Positions 35,585 through 48,800 of a stretch of 64,000 nt of DNA are shown here, in pieces. The stretch is from Strigops habroptila. Its lineage: Eukaryota; Chordata; Aves; Psittaciformes; Psittacidae. Position 1 is the stretch's first letter. Every line of letters begins with the position of its first letter. The notes under the pieces are model-generated. The model ran no database searches. It was not told the origin of the DNA and saw nothing but the letters and a program-made list of their open reading frames with translations. The stretch is taken from assembly GCF_004027225.2 (NCBI RefSeq), contig NC_044278.2, positions 62,001-126,000 of the forward strand. Direction: 5' to 3'. A program made the position numbers and the translations under genes.

Positions 35585-38500
35585 AAGTCCATCAAGATTA
35601 TTTTAGATTAGGCTGGAGGGATTTACAGGAATAACTATGCCAGTGTTCCTTTGTAGCAGCAATCATCTAAAAATATGTAGTGTATAAACAACACTAATAA
35701 GTTATTAAATCATGATCACATCTCTTAACTACACTATGTGATGCCTCACTGGAATGTATTCAATAGATCAATTCCCAGCTAATTCAGTTTTTCTAAACAG
35801 TCCTGTACCATATTATCATGTACGTTTGTAACTGCACAAAAAAAACCCCAAAAGCCGGCAGGCACTAAACTTGCTCTCAGGGACGTTTGGAAATCCTGTG
35901 CATATCAAATAGCACAGCTGGAACTTATGTATTCATATGTTGGTGGTTAGGAAAAGTGGCAGTCTCTGAACCTACTCAGACTTTATTGTGCTGCTTGTAT
36001 GCACCTGAGCTGATCCACAAATCAGACCGCTATATCCTGTCCCTTAGCCACTCTTCATTAAGACTTGCAAGTCTATTGACTGCTGAATAATTGATTTCTG
36101 CAGCCGTGCTCCCATATTGGGGAACCTGGAGCATGGTTCTGCTTCTTTGCTCAGAGGCTGTCTGGGTTCCCAAGCAAGTTCCAGCAGCAATTTACTGTTC
36201 CTGTTTGTGTATGGCACATCCAGGTATTTCAGAGTGGTTTCAAATCATTAAATGTATATTGTGACACTCACGCAGATAGTTATCATGCCCATTCTTCTGC
36301 TGGGAGTAGGGATTTTTTTTTTTTCCTTATATTTTCTTGTTGAGTCAGAGTGAAGGGTGCACCCTGAAAGTTCCCCTGCTAAATTCCACCTCTGAAGAGA
36401 TGAAGTTAGTGTTAGAGCTTGTTAGCTGAGCTTGTAACTGTCTTCATCCTCCTAGGCAGCAGGCTAAAATGTGTCAGCATAAGCATGCTCACACTGAAGC
36501 ATCTTTATGTTATTTGGGTCACCTTAGTGGGCTTGAAAGCCCTGCTTCTGGTCTCACCAGACCAAAAGGCACCAGTGGAGTGTCTCCATGCCAAATCTGC
36601 TTCCTATCTCCAGTAAAAAAAGTGAAGAGAGATGCTTTAGCCAAAATGTTTAAGGACCCAGGAGGAAACAAACATAAGTTACATCAACCTCTGTGTGCTT
36701 CTGACTTGTATTAGAGACAAAACAGACTACAGCAGCATGTCCAAGGCATGAAAGGTGGGCAGATGATACCTGTCACCGTTTATTCCTTCTTTTTACAGAA
36801 ATTTAATTATCTAGTGTAACAAAAGAAAACACATCTTAAACTTCACCACTTTCTAATGTAAATATAGAGTGGGGAAAAGAAATCAGAATAATGGACTCTT
36901 CAGAAAAGTGCTTGTGTTTAAGCAGTGCATTTGGTCCCTACTCCTTTTTCTCTGCTCTTTGTGGACCCTCATCTTAGAAATTAGTATTTCTCACAGGTTT
37001 GTTGTTTTTTTTTTCCTAACCTTTCAGTATTTTCTCCATGTCTGTCTGAGGTCAAAATTATTATCATGTGAATTTAATTTAGTACACCTTTCTCTGTGTG
37101 ATGGGCTGCTGTTTTGGAGAGTACAATGCCAGTATTAATCATCATGAAAAAAATGCATGAAAACGGTCCAAAATATGTCAAGCATTTCAGTGTGATGGAT
37201 GCACAGTAGATGGCACCATTATTATCACTCAGCAACTTGAAAACTTTTGGTCCTCACATTTTCTCCTTTTCAAACATCATTAACTTGTTCATGGGATCCA
37301 ATACTTTTTGAAAAATATATTACTCATCTACTTTCTTTTTCCTCATCCTTCATGCTGTACTGACAGAGCCAGTTACCTGAAACTTCTTAATGTATTGTAA
37401 GTTTACTTCTCAGTGTATGAGATAGCAAAGAAAACCAAAACAAATGGTTCTATGGAACAAAAGTCAATTATATTGATTTTGATTTGTTAATGCAAAATCA
37501 GATTGTATGAATGATTGTAATTAGGAAACTTACATTTATTGGTGTTAGTTTTATTTACTCGTTGGTTTTGTTCTCTTTCGTGAATCAGAAAGATTTAGAG
37601 ACTACAATGTCATAGTATTAATTGATGTTGGTAATACTCTTAGGATTGTTACAAGAGTGATGCACCGTCAGTTTTCAGCAAAGCTTACAATGCTTGGAAT
37701 AAACTGGATCAAATTGGGGTGGAGTGTATGTTACAGCTGATGAGAAATGTGAATATAGCGGCAGAAACGACATATGCTTAGGTGTATACTTACAGCATTC
37801 AAGTACCTGCTGGCAAATGGTTTTACCTGATTATGGATGTTGTCCGGTAATAGGTAATGATAGCTGTATTCCGGTTTCAGTAGGGGGTGAGCCGATGTGG
37901 AATGCAGTCCAGTGCAGAATGGGAAGGGCTGTGAGACTTTGGAGGCCTTCTCATGTGCCAGGCAATGCAAACTGTATCAGGTGCAGCTGATGGTGGCTGG
38001 AAAACTTGCTCTTTTTGTGAACAGTCTGGTTTATTTAGTCCTAGAGTAAACCTGCATGAAGCGGTATACATATGGAAGGTGTACTAAGAAGGCAGCTTTC
38101 CTTATACATCGGCAGCGTAGCAATACTTGCTTTCTACCCCTCTGAAAAGCCAGCTGCCAGAGTCTTGCTAGAAGACCTATGAGCTACACACTGTATGTGC
38201 CTGGAGCCTTTAAAAGACTTGGTGTTTCACTATTACAACCATGATACCACAGCTCCTTCCCATTTGTGCAACCCAATCTGCACATGAACAACATCTGTCT
38301 ATCCCTGGTGTCGACATCTAGTGAAACAGACCACAGCTGAGATCCCCAGGTGAGATCATTCACTGATGTATTTGAACCATAACCTGCAGGAGACTGTATG
38401 GAGGGATGTGTGTTGAATTTGGAGATTGAGGACTATAAATAGGCTTACAAGCAAGACTTCTGGAAGTTTGGTGTAGTTGGCTGGTTCAAACTTACTCAAA

Positions 38501-41500
38501 GCCTGTTGCTATTGTATTAAATGTTAGATACATATGTTTGAAAGATTTGTATTTTTTTGGTTGGGGAAAAGAATAAAGGGAGTGAAGTCAGATGTTCACA
38601 TTTTACCAAGCTGCATTTTATTTTCTCGCAAGAAGGAACATACCTGATTTAAGATTTCTTTTTGTTTCTTTATGAGATCTTTGATATTTTGTTTATTTTC
38701 TAAAGCATTGGTTTAAGGATAAATGCCTTGCTTAGGAATCTTCGCTTTTGAGATTGAATTTTCCTGCTGTTTTGTGAGAGGATTGAAGGCAGCAACTCCA
38801 AAAGACAAACAAAAATTGATTTTTATTTGGTCATTTGTGAAGTAAAACATTTCTGAGTGGTGAGTGGCAACACAACTGCTTTCAACCATGTATTATAGGT
38901 TCCACAACTATCTTCCATATAGTGATACAGCCAGTTCCTTTATGAGATACTATCATCTGAACAACTGTAAGAAAAAAGTTAAAAGCTAAAGTCATCCAAT
39001 AATTAAACTTTCTACTGCAAAGAAATTTTTTACATTTTGGAAAAAAGCCCTTTCCAGTCTCAACGAAATTGCCATGAAGGTCCATAGTGTTTCGTAAAAG
39101 TGAAATTGGTAAGTTTCAATACACAAAAGAACAGAAGAAACGATCTTTCTAAAGGCTAAATACCTAGGTGAAAACATACTGGCCTTCATTCAGGTACCAT
39201 TAATTCACAGTTACAGTATACCTGTAGGTAACTTTTATTTCTCTTAGCGCTACACGTGTTGTTTTCTTTATAGCATTAATCTGATGTTAAAAAAATTCCA
39301 TTTAAAAAATATTACAACTCTTACATTGTTCACTTTAAAATTTAATCAAAAAGCATGGGAGAATCAATAGTTACTTAAATTTAGAAAGGTTCTGAAAGCA
39401 AACCTGATTATAAGTTAGAGAATTAATGATTTAGTACATTACTGAATAATCAATAATTGCTAGTTGATGTTCTGAATCGCTCTTACTAAATGTTTTGGAA
39501 AGTTTGTAATTGCACCACGTAAGTTTCTGGCAGGCACGCCGAACTGAAGAAGTCATCATGACAGAGAGGCACATATTCTGGTATCATGAGAAGCTGTGTT
39601 CCAAGAACAGATGAAGGAATGTGCTTCAGTGGAGAGCTGGAGAGGAAGAGGTGTCTGTATGAGCATGACTATGCATCTTAGCCTATTTTATACTTCAGCT
39701 GGGGGCAAGCTCTCTGACCTCCTGCCGTAGCCAGAGGAGAACACTGCAGCGAATCTCAGCTGGAGTCTGATTTTGGTGTTTTCCAGTGTCCTCCCAGGGC
39801 GTCCCCTTTCTCTTCACTGGCTATAGAGCAGGCATAGGAAGACTTGCCATAGGAGCCTCATGTTGGTGGTAAGGTTTGCTCCATCCTTCCCAACCCATTC
39901 AAAACTAAGAATTCCCTCATGTTCATGAATCTGTTGTATGGTTAGGAAGGGGGAGAAAGCTCTGGCATGCCCTGCTGTCTCATGTACTCCAAGCCCACTT
40001 TTGCAGGAAGGAAGGAAGGTGACTCTCCTTCGCATGCCATAGCAAGGTATGCTTGCAAGGTAGGTGGCTTGTGAACCCTTTTTGATACCTAACATGAGCC
40101 ACAGCTGCTTCCATACAGACAGGAGTATCAGGTTATGTGTTCTGTTTCCCTCTACCTGGGCTTTTATAGATCTTGGGTGGGAGTTCGTGACTTCTCACCT
40201 TCTGTGCACAAAGGCAGTGGATGCCAGCCAACAGTGACGATCAGGAGTGCTCTGGCCCACGAAGAGCAGCACTGAAAACTTCTGGTGTATTATGGATATT
40301 GTTATGCTGCTCTAGTATTGCTTCTGAGTTTAAATAGGAAAAATCTAATCATTACTGTTCATTACACTGCATAAACAATCCTGATACTGCAGGGAGGTCC
40401 TCATCGGATAGTATCTCATGCCACAGATGGCCCTCTGAGGGATCCTGTATTTATAATGTCTTTGGTAATGCACTAACAGAAATGAGGTTAAAAAATAGAG
40501 TCTTTGTAACAGGCAAAGTAAGACATCAGTGATAAATTCAATTATTTTAAATGCATCAGACCAGATTCTGATTTCAGTAAGATGGATATAAACAGGCCTG
40601 CTGGTACCATAGGTTTTTGTGCACGTAAGGCAGATCACAGTCTGGGTTCAGGGATGTAGATTCTTACTCAGTAAAACGCATCTAGTTTAGACTTTGCAAT
40701 CTGTATTAGCAAAAGTTTAGCCTGTCCTTGGCATTTCCTGAGACATCAGTGATTCCCAATGATTATGACATTAAAGATACTTTAAAGGATGTTTTGTGGT
40801 TTTGGAGGTTTGTTGTTTTCCCTTTTATTTTTGCTTGGCTATATATCTCCAAGCATTTCACATACCTGCTAAAACTCTTGCATCAGATTTCCATTTCAGA
40901 GAGATCCAGCTGATGGGACACATGACCTATCAGCTCTTTGATGACCACCACTGAGAACATAGTTAATGGTGTTGGGCTTTTCTTTTTTGTTGTTGTTCCA
41001 TCTATTTCAAATCTATTTTATGAAAGCAGTTAGCAATATCCTGAGTACCATATAGGCTTTTTCTTTAGATATATATTTGCTAATACTTTCTTCCTTTTAT
41101 TAGGCACCGTCGCAAATTTCAAGTGTACAAGAATTCTTGAAGGAGAAGGAAGAGTGGGGTTACTTTCTAAACCAAAGCACAAGAAATTGCAGTAGGGCAA
41201 AATAGAGGTTTCAACATCATGCACATATGTGAGTCTTCAGACTGCGGCGTGAGCTAGGAATTACCGTAGTACATGGTGTAGCAATTTGCCTCACTTGATC
41301 TGACGTAAGATTTTTCTGAAGATGACTTTTCAAAGAGTATCTTTATAGCCATATAAGCTATAGTGTGTGCCACAGAGTGGTAGCAAGAAGATACAATGAT
41401 TATTTCAGTATTTTTTGTAAATAAACGGATAACTTTTTAATGCATGAGTGATAGGTATATACAGGGAAGCTGTCTGTATTAACAGTAGCTGGAGAAGCCA

Positions 41501-44500
41501 TTTATCCCTTCTAACTGTCTATACCAGGTATTTCATTGGTGCTGTATGGAAAGGAAAACTGTCCTTTAAATATAGAGTTAAGTGACTAAATTCTACTTCA
41601 TTTGCAACAGCAACTTTCACTGTTATGAGGCAAGTAGTGACAAGATTCACCAGAAAGCTGGCGTATTTTTGCTTGCCATTTATCAAATATTAACCAAGTC
41701 TATATTTGCATATAGTTTTAAAAAATTGTAACTTTGTAAAGAAATTTATAAATATACTAAAAAGAGTATTTTAAGTCTATATAGTTGGTATACTCAGTGA
41801 TTCAGACAAGACAAAAGCAGTAACAGAAGGAAAGCAAAATAGATGCAAGCAAATGCGACCCCCAAATCAAATTCTGCACAGCCTATGGATTTTAATGGAT
41901 CAAGCCACCGAGATAACAAGTCTCTGGTAATGCAACTGAAAGCCTCCTAGCTTTTCATGCCAACATTACTTCATCAAAACTCTCATCTAAACCAAACTTC
42001 AAGCTTTGTTACAATCCTTTATGTGACAGATTTATCCATGTTAGCTGATTTCCTGCCAACTCACTGCACCTGGTTCACTCTAAATTAGTTGCAGTTAATT
42101 GGCAATAAATGGGAAGAAGGTCCCATTGCCATTTTCTCTTGGCTGTGAAGCTGGTGAGTGTAGTTCTTGTAGCTGTTTTTCAGGTAGAGTATTGTTAAAT
42201 GCATAAGTTTGGGGAGGGCGGGTAAATAAATTTTTAATTCATGAGTGAAATAAGAGTAAAATACATAGTGGTGATTGATTGTTTTTGTTATTTTTCTCTG
42301 CACTTTTTGGGGCAGGACATGTGTGAGAGCAGCTGCATTGAGTTATGTTGAGGAGCTTGTTAGTTCAGCTGAGCCCTGACTGGGGAGACTAAAATGGTGT
42401 GGGGTTGGGTAGTTTTTTTCACTCCACCTGTGAAGGGTTCATTTAGAAGGAATAGGGAGGAGGAAGCTCTTATAGGTAAGGTTTTGTATCTCTGTTTGCT
42501 GGTGTTTTTCTCCCTCTGATACTTTTCCAGCAGGTTTGGGGGGGGGAATAAAAATAGTTTTTCCTTGGAGAGTTAGAGTGATTAATGAGATTTTTGTCTC
42601 TTGGAGGATGTGATTTATATCTCTCTTGGCTTTCCTTCAGTAAGTCTTGCAACAACAAAAAGTTAAGTATGCTTTTAAAATTTTTCTTTTTTGTAATCTA
42701 TTTTGTCACTTCTTTCACAAGATAGCTGTAGATACCCTTTATCTCTCCTGAGCTATTGCACTTGCTGTTCCTGTTAATTCAGTATACTTATGATTTAATT
42801 CTTTCCCTGGTCATTTTACTCCTGTGTTAAAAGGGCCGAACCAACACTGGTGTGTAAACCTGAATCATATAAAGGTGGTTACAGGCTTGGCAGTTTAGCT
42901 TTTTCACAGCAGCATAGCCTCTCCTGGAACAATTGTTCTTTAATTAAGAAATGTGTTTGCTTGAGATAAACATGTTTCCCTGCACCTATTGTGTGATATG
43001 CGAGGCTCAGGATTGTGAGATTTTATGTTTTGGGTTCCGAGTCAGTTTTCCGCTTCTGTAATGACAGCCTCCTGTTGCATTTTCCTTGACAAATGGAAGC
43101 TCTAGTTTGAACTTTTGGTTACGTATGTGGCAGTGGCTTTTCTTTGCTTCTTTTCCTTTACAAATAGTCTCATAGAAGACAAGAAATATGACAGGAATAG
43201 TATCTATCAGGCTTAGATTCCCCCCTCTCTCTGCAGTCCTGTGGTGTTGTGAAATGGGCAGCTCCACCCCTGCCCTGCAGTCACTTTTGCCTTGCTCTTT
43301 GTCCATCTTCCAGAGGTGGTTGCTGCAGTGTGAAGAAAACGTTTCTCATATCCAAAATGAACACTCAAAATTTTTGCTGTTTCTGTTCTCATTTTGACTA
43401 CTATGTATGTTGACAGAAGTCTTACTAGGAGGAAACTTAAAGGTCATCTTCCCCTGTTTGCAAGTCAGGAACGTTCAAGTGAAAACGCCACCTTAAAAGT
43501 TAGATGTTGCCTTGTGAGTTTCAGATAAGGCATCTGAATGCTTTCTTAGTTGTGTATTTATATTACAACTAGCAGGGCTGTAGATACACATGCCAGATTT
43601 TTATGGAGCTCTAGCTTTCTGTAGACATAGTGAAAACAAGAATTATCTTGGAGATTTTAATTAATAGTAAAGTAGGTAAATAACTAATCGAATACCATCT
43701 GTTTGCTTACACTGAGAATCAAAAATGTCTGTTAGTTTGGGGAAAGAATATTCATGAAACAGAATCTCTCTTTTCCAAGACACAGTTTTTATTTGACCTG
43801 CTGGAGGTAAAATATATATATTTTTAGGGCACTTATTCATTGTTCTACACTTTTGCTTTGGGCCTACCATTTTCAGTCATTTGCTTCTCCTTTTCTCTTG
43901 GTGTTAAAAAGCCCAGAAAAGGCCAGGCAAAACAAACAAACACAGCATTGTAGCATCTCTTCCTCTCTTCCCTCCATATGCCTGCCTGAGAGGGGACGAT
44001 GGGGAGGAACTGCCGAGTGCTGGCTGGGGCGGGCACTGTTTTGCTGAAATAACAACTGTTCTAGTGGAGCCTGGAACAAACTCTGAATGAGAAAGTCAAG
44101 GTGTTTGCTGCGCTGAGGAGGTTTTCTGTGCAAAAAGTCTGGTTTCCATTACCAGTTTTGAAGCAAAAGGCAGCTTTCTCTCGGAACAGCTACATGAAGT
44201 ACGTAGAGAGGTACTTGGTGATCTGGGCCAGTAGTTAGAGCACTGATTAAATGAAAGAGTGAAAGGTTGAGTGTTACAGCAAACAGGAAAAACTAACTCT
44301 CACCCCCTGCAACCAGGCAAGCAAGAAAACTCTTGTAGTTCCCATAGCCCGCCTTCCCTCTGTATATGGGGGGAGGTGGGAAAGGTGGAAAATGAAGTGT
44401 AGTGTGCTTCTGCATGACAGACTGTAGAATTTTGTTGCATAGATAATACTATGGGTTTTTTTAATTGCTTAAAGCAGAGATACTTGTTTATCAGAGATTA

Positions 44501-44585
44501 TAGATCAGAATTGAGGACTGGGGATTAGTGAGTATAATTTCAGTTGAATCTTCTGCTATGGATGGCTTCTGCATCAATGGGTTTA

Positions 44586-44842
44586 TAAAATACTTTTGTG
44601 TTGGTGCTTTGTTGTTTTGTGGGTTTCTTTTTTGTGTTTTTGTGGGTTTTTTTTTGTTTTTAGTGAAACTTACTATAATAGCAATATTAAAAGTATGTTT
44701 AATCAGCCAATATATAAACATTCCCTTCTGTTACTATTTTTCCTGTTTGGTGGGGTTTTTTTTTTGGTGGGTTTTTTTTTGTTTTGTTTGGGTTTTTTTG
44801 TTTGTTTGTTTGTTTGTTTTTGTTTGGTTTTGTTTTTTTTCC
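44586..44842. repeat. Long T/G-rich low-complexity tract
   Basis: Two T/G clusters (44596-44660 and 44750-44842) with motifs GTTTTTTTTTG, TTTGTTTGTTTG and TGGGTTTTTTTG, separated by about 90 bp of normal sequence. Open frames of 118 and 139 codons here encode only F, V, L, W, C-rich strings and are artefacts of the composition. Confidence 0.85.
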
Positions 44843-45716
44843 CAATTCCTACAACACTGTTCACAATTTTATACAAGTTTATAATCGAAAAACACAAGAA
44901 GTTTTTACAATACCATCATTTTTCAAACTACTTGAGGAATTGTTGCAAGATTTTCTACATGCTGGGCAAATTACCTAACTGTTCATATACCAATTTATGT
45001 GATATTTGCCTGTGATTTAGGCTACAAATTACAACATAATTTTTTTTTAGCCAGGGCCCAGCCAGGCTCATGTCATTAGTACAGTTCTGACAAATCAGAA
45101 TTTGATTAAACAGATCTTCTGAAGAAGCAGACCTGAGTCAGAGCGCTAAAAAACTGTGGGTAGGGTGAGGGAGGGTGGGATAGGGGTAATAAATAGGTAA
45201 ACGTTGCATACGTCAGTGGTGTGGAAGCTGTGACCAGTGGAAGATGTAGCTGGTCCAGGAAAGCCCACAATGAAATACAACTGTTAGTACAACTCGGTAT
45301 GAAAACTCCAAAGTTTTAAAAAATTCAAGTGAAATGCTGTCTGAGGGGCTTTGCCTCAGGAAATTTTCTGTACTATACAGCAAATCTTAAGTGACTCAAT
45401 GAAGTGCTGCTGTTCAGGACTCCTGAGCCTGGCTGGATTGGAAACTAATTTTTTGTGAAAGTTGGGACCTCTGTATGAAAAATAATTTCAAACATTTTCA
45501 AAGCCATCTCCATTTCATAGTAGCCTGTGAGGCAACCTTGAGCAAACAGAGTCAGGAAGGTTCTGAATGAAACAGCGTTTTTACCCATTTTTATTGAAGT
45601 AGAGCAATTGATGTTTACTGAGGGAATTTGTGGGGATTTTGTTTTGTGTTCTTCCACCCAAAGCCATATTTCCAAACAGTTAAAACTAAAACAGTCAATA
45701 ATATTTCTCTGTATAG

Positions 45717-45833
45717 TATCCGATAATGCAATGGCTGGAAGACAAGGAAGCAGCCGAGTAACTGGGCGGATGCACTGGATATTGGCAGCAATTCTGATGC
45801 TGTGGAGTCACCAGATCAGTGGACAGGGACAAG
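45717..45833 (+). CDS. First coding exon of an unidentified secreted or membrane protein (signal-peptide exon)
   Basis: The exon lies between a polypyrimidine acceptor (TTTCTCTGTATAG) and a consensus donor (AAG/GTAAGTG). Translation starts at the ATG at 45731, with G at -3 and G at +4, and gives 34 residues plus one base (phase 1). The product begins MAGRQGSSRVTGR, a basic n-region, followed by MHWILAAILMLW, a hydrophobic core, and SHQISGQGQ, a plausible cleavage region. This is the layout of a signal peptide. A phase-1 intron after the leader is usual for receptors and extracellular-matrix proteins with phase 1-1 modules. An alternative start is the in-frame ATG at 45770, in weaker context. 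The leader exon is probably in the CpG island at 32 kb. I do not recognise the gene, and later exons were not found here. Confidence 0.65.
45726..45761 (+). promoter_or_regulatory. Upstream ORF overlapping the start codon
   Basis: ATGCAATGG places one ATG 5 nt before the presumed start, in another frame. It has A at -3 and encodes 11 codons before TAA at 45759-45761, inside the main coding sequence. Ribosomes that take the first ATG would miss the main start, so leaky scanning would set the output. This is inference from sequence alone and assumes the exon is translated. Confidence 0.5.
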
Positions 45834-48800
45834 GTAAGTGAAGATCTTTTACTTTAGTTTTCCATTTGCTCGATATTGCATATCATTGGTTGGAGAAACG
45901 AGAGTGTGTCGTGAAGTGCTGAACTTGTGTGAACTGCTGACAAGAAAGGAGAATATCAGAATGTGAAGTACTTCAGCTGAAAAGTCAAATGCTCTTTGAA
46001 AGATGGTGTCTTGATGTGTTAAAGGATTATCCAGATGCCTGAATCTGTTTTCTTGTGCTCTGTGGTTGGAGAGTGTTTTGAAATACATCTCCCAATGTTA
46101 CCTGTTGTTGACTCTCCTGGTGTGGAGAAGTAGCTGTTTAAGAGACTAGACATGGACACTTTGCATTACTTAGCTTTGATAATCTGCAGTGAACATGCAG
46201 TATTCAGAATGGCTTTTGTTGCGGTGCTGTATTTTTCCATGTTGTGATCCTGTCTTCACTGATGGTGGTGCATAATAACATCCGTGAGAATGCAGACAGG
46301 CAGAAAAGGTCTAGCTTGTTACATTTTTTGTTTGAAAAATGAAGCATTATTGCATTTCTGATCTGAAGACTGTACCTAAGGGCTGATAACAAGCTATCAT
46401 ATTTTTTTGATATATATTTAGTATAAGAAATGTTTGCTTGTTGTGTTAAATTGGGGGAAATCTGTAAGTGGTAACTTTGGGGCTTTGAAATTAAAGGGAA
46501 GTGGATACACATTCGTTTCTGAGCTATGTCAGGCCAACTTTAGGAAATATATGTTCCAGGTGAGCTGAGATTTCCACATCCTTAACTGACTCAAGTGGGG
46601 AAAATGATGTGCTTTTTCCAACTACAGGCTCTATATTACTCTTGTCAATGACTAACAGCATGATGCTGGCTAGCTTATGTAGCCTGTGGTAGGTTCACTC
46701 TGCTGTGCAGTTTGGGCACAAGTAGCAGTTCTTGGCTGTTGGAATGATAATGGTGTTTACTTTTGCTTGGTGCAGTTGTAGGTGTATAAATTGGATGTAA
46801 ACAGTGTGCTGCAATTCTGCAGAACTTAACGTTGCCTCTGCAGATACTAAATGCCGACCTTACTGCCTATAGATCACTTCTGTGCAGTAAGGGTTGTGAA
46901 CACTTTGCAGCTGTCACCAGACATGAAGAGGAGTTTTTCCGTAATATTAACTTTGTACAGAAAGGTGAGCTGGTTTTTAAGATAAAAAACCCTTCCATTT
47001 TGACATCATAGTTTTTGACTTGGAAAAACAGATATATTTGAACACTTGCTTTTTGTAGTATTTTGGTAAAATGTAACGGGTATGTTAGATTTTTGTGATT
47101 TATGAAGTGCTGATGAATGGTATTGGAAAGAACTTGAAGTTCTTAGAGTTATTTACTTGAAGGAATTTGTTTTCAAAGTGGACAACATGAGGATACTTGT
47201 GCTGTGAAATATGCTTTTCATTGAAAACTACTTGAGTTTCTGTCTGATGAGAAGTATTGAATATTGCAGTCTTCATCTGTGACCTGATCTTTTGGTCATG
47301 TAGTTCTGTATGTTTCTGTTTTCTATTACCAAAATATAACTTAGGAACAGGAAACCTTTATAGTGTGTTGAAATATTACATTCTCTTTGAATATAAAATG
47401 TCTTCCTAAAATTTGCAGTAACTCTGACTAGAAAAGAGATACGAACTTCCATTGTACTATTTTGCTTTAATCGTAAATACTTTTGCTAGGTTGCTATGCA
47501 GCTTTTGAATATTTCTTAAATACTTTAAAGCAGGCCCAGTGTACTAAAACTGGTTGCGTTTCAGTCTTGGTAGACTTTTTACTCTGCTTTGATGGAAGTT
47601 TAGTAGGCTTTTAAGCATACCTAGTTATTGCAACTGCTGATGACTGCTTAAACCTTTATTTGAGAAATGTGAATTTTTAATCCTCTGACAATGAAGTAGT
47701 AAATTAAAACCAAATAACGAATATTTTCTTGGTATAATTATGTACACAGGGTATTTGGAAAATGTGAAATCTCTTTAAGTTGTCAGATATGTCCTAATTT
47801 TGCTGTGGATTATTATTATCTTTTTCTATCAAAGTAAAAAACAAAGCCCTATGGGTGTGACTTGGAGGAACCTGAGAAACATTAAGGAGAACTCAAGTAA
47901 TCTGAGCAAAATTTAAAGTTTGAGTATTCAGAGTCTATCAGGACAATAAAATGAAGAAATAATTATTCTGTGTCTGGGCGTCGAACCAAAAGGGTTTAAA
48001 AGCCATATGGCTGCATTTAAAGAAAACAGCTTCTGAGTCACATAACTTCAGTGTGAGTGGGTTGCTATGGAAGTTAGAAAGAAACCAACATTTGTTCCAT
48101 TTCCATTTCCCATCTGAATAGTAAACTCAAAATCCCTTTGTTTTTCAACAGCTATTCCTATCTGTGTCTTTTACACTTTAACCCAAGCTATTCTGTCTTT
48201 TGAGGTCCGTGGAGCTGCGTCTTGTTCTATTTGTGTATTGCTTACCATTAGCTACTTCAGTGCACCCAGAGTAAGCGTCAAGTGGAGACTGGAGTATGGA
48301 AGAAACTGTGCCTTGTTCTATTCTGAGCTCTTGCACTTTAGTTAAATGTGTAATTTTTAGTTTTGTACCCATTCTGCTTTTCTTACCTGAATATTACAGG
48401 TTCATTTTTCTATCTCCGAAACAACCTTGGCCTGTATTTTATACTTATAAGTAACTTTTGAAAACTATTTCATATCTCTTTAACGTTGAGCCACAAGTAA
48501 TCTGAAGAACGTTTTGAAACAGTTACGCTTGTTTTTTGGTGAACTTAGAGAAATCATATAGTTGGAAGTCTTTAAGTTACTTGAATGGTGAGCAGACATG
48601 TACTGTTCTGTGATGTTCTCCAACAGGGTTAATGATGGTATTTAATTTTAAGACAGAAGATGAATAAGGAGTCCTGGAATCTGATAATTGTCAGACTTAT
48701 GACGTTTCATAATATGTGAATTTTATCGCTGTATAGAGGAAGCAGGTGCTGCCTTTGAAACTCTGGAGATGCTAGATAAAAGTGTGTCTGCTGTCTGAAG

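Larger units (their letters stand above)
32253..45716 (+). other. Probable intron 1 (~13.5 kb) of the unidentified gene
   Basis: It runs from the donor GTGAGAGC to the acceptor TTTCTCTGTATAG. No recognisable repeat of the CR1 or LTR type was found in it, a clear contrast with the flanking regions. It holds a 17-bp duplication (32540-32579), an 18-bp imperfect duplication (33347-33382), a T35 run (35549-35583) and a long T/G tract (44586-44842). A possible tRNA-derived SINE head (ATCTGGGCCAGTAGTTAGAG at about 44220) is too short to call. Additional untranslated or alternative first exons cannot be excluded. Confidence 0.45.

Noticed and set aside
44205..44330. Possible tRNA-derived SINE head (CCAGTAGTTAGAGCACTG)
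   Set aside because: An A-box-like stretch is present, but the B box and the SINE body are not clear. It is too short to call.
44528..45015. Open frames of 118 and 139 codons rich in F, V, W and C
   Set aside because: They are produced by the T/G low-complexity tract and are not membrane proteins.
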